Below the pieces are notes generated by a model. It worked only from the letters and a program-made list of their open reading frames with translations, was not told where the DNA came from and searched no databases. The position numbers and the translations under genes were made by a program. Source: Pseudobdellovibrionaceae bacterium (GTDB taxonomy: Bacteria; Bdellovibrionota; Bdellovibrionia; Bdellovibrionales; Bdellovibrionaceae). From it: DNA of 49,311 nt. The DNA lies in the NCBI GenBank assembly GCA_019637895.1, contig JAHBUU010000002.1, forward strand, positions 1 to 49,311, read 5' to 3'. Positions 49,302-49,311 of the stretch are shown here, in pieces; position 1 is the first letter of the stretch, and each line of letters starts with the position of its first letter.

Positions 49302-49311
49302 ATATGGATAT

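Noticed and set aside
1-49311. tRNA, rRNA, CRISPR arrays or insertion sequences
   Set aside because: No transposase-like protein, regular repeat-spacer pattern, or tRNA/rRNA-like segment was seen by eye; a covariance-model scan was not possible.

Overview
This window comes from a Gram-negative bacterium. It encodes outer-membrane barrel proteins, a heptose-1-phosphate adenylyltransferase for LPS, lipoproteins with lipoboxes, a DsbD and a meso-DAP-type MurE (DNPR motif). A flagellar MotA/MotB pair, two PilZ-domain proteins, many short exported proteins of unknown family and several peptidoglycan and protein hydrolases fit best with Bdellovibrionota or a related lineage. That placement is inference: there is no rRNA in the window, and base composition looks mid-50s % GC by eye only. 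Coding density is very high. Neighbouring genes often overlap by 4 nt (ATGA/GTGA between same-strand genes, TTAA/TTAG between convergent genes), and no gap without a gene exceeds 300 bases.

Layout. 1-850: end of a YkgJ-like gene and a HicA/HicB toxin-antitoxin pair. 1107-2867: a membrane-anchored helical-repeat protein with a possible sigma54 promoter, then an outer-membrane protein. 2864-5789 (minus): prmA-rsmE-RDD-rfaE2 operon. 5889-9677: MoxR ATPase, DUF58 protein and transglutaminase-like membrane protein. 9674-13166 (minus): an exported Pro/Ala-rich protein, then an operon of an unknown protein, RluB and a DMT transporter. 13237-16066: a coiled-coil protein, then (minus) DsbD and a cysteine-rich exported protein. 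16185-18755: motA-motB, a terminator and a TorF-type porin. 18841-20613: an exonuclease-WYL fusion and (minus) an LspA-HAMP-like fusion. 20693-23624: dacB and an MltD-like transglycosylase.

23653-33749 is an 11-gene minus-strand run. In transcription order it encodes a zinc-ribbon membrane protein, Upp, Hpt, GNAT, ThyA, FolA, a PilZ protein, an M14 carboxypeptidase, an 839-aa exported protein with two uracil-DNA-glycosylase-like halves, a Cys-repeat exported protein and a TetR regulator. 33846-45233 is a rearranged division and cell-wall cluster: rsmH-ftsL-ftsI, then a methyltransferase, a 42-aa ORF and an esterase as an interruption, then murE-murF-PilZ-mraY-murD. It lacks mraZ at the front, and ftsW/murG/murC do not follow. 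45267-49206 holds three lipoproteins and an exported lysozyme-like protein with proline-rich arms at both ends.

Functional themes are envelope building (murE/F/D, mraY, ftsI/L, dacB, mltD, DsbD), nucleotide salvage and thymidylate synthesis (upp, hpt, thyA, folA), rRNA and ribosomal protein modification (rsmE, prmA, rluB, rsmH) and a set of exported proteins. The most unusual item is the exported tandem UDG-like protein at 25058-27577. A second pattern concerns start sites: moxR, the 13166 gene, the exonuclease, thyA and murE each have a sigma70-like -10 box ending only 6-8 nt before the ATG and no clear Shine-Dalgarno sequence, so they may be leaderless.
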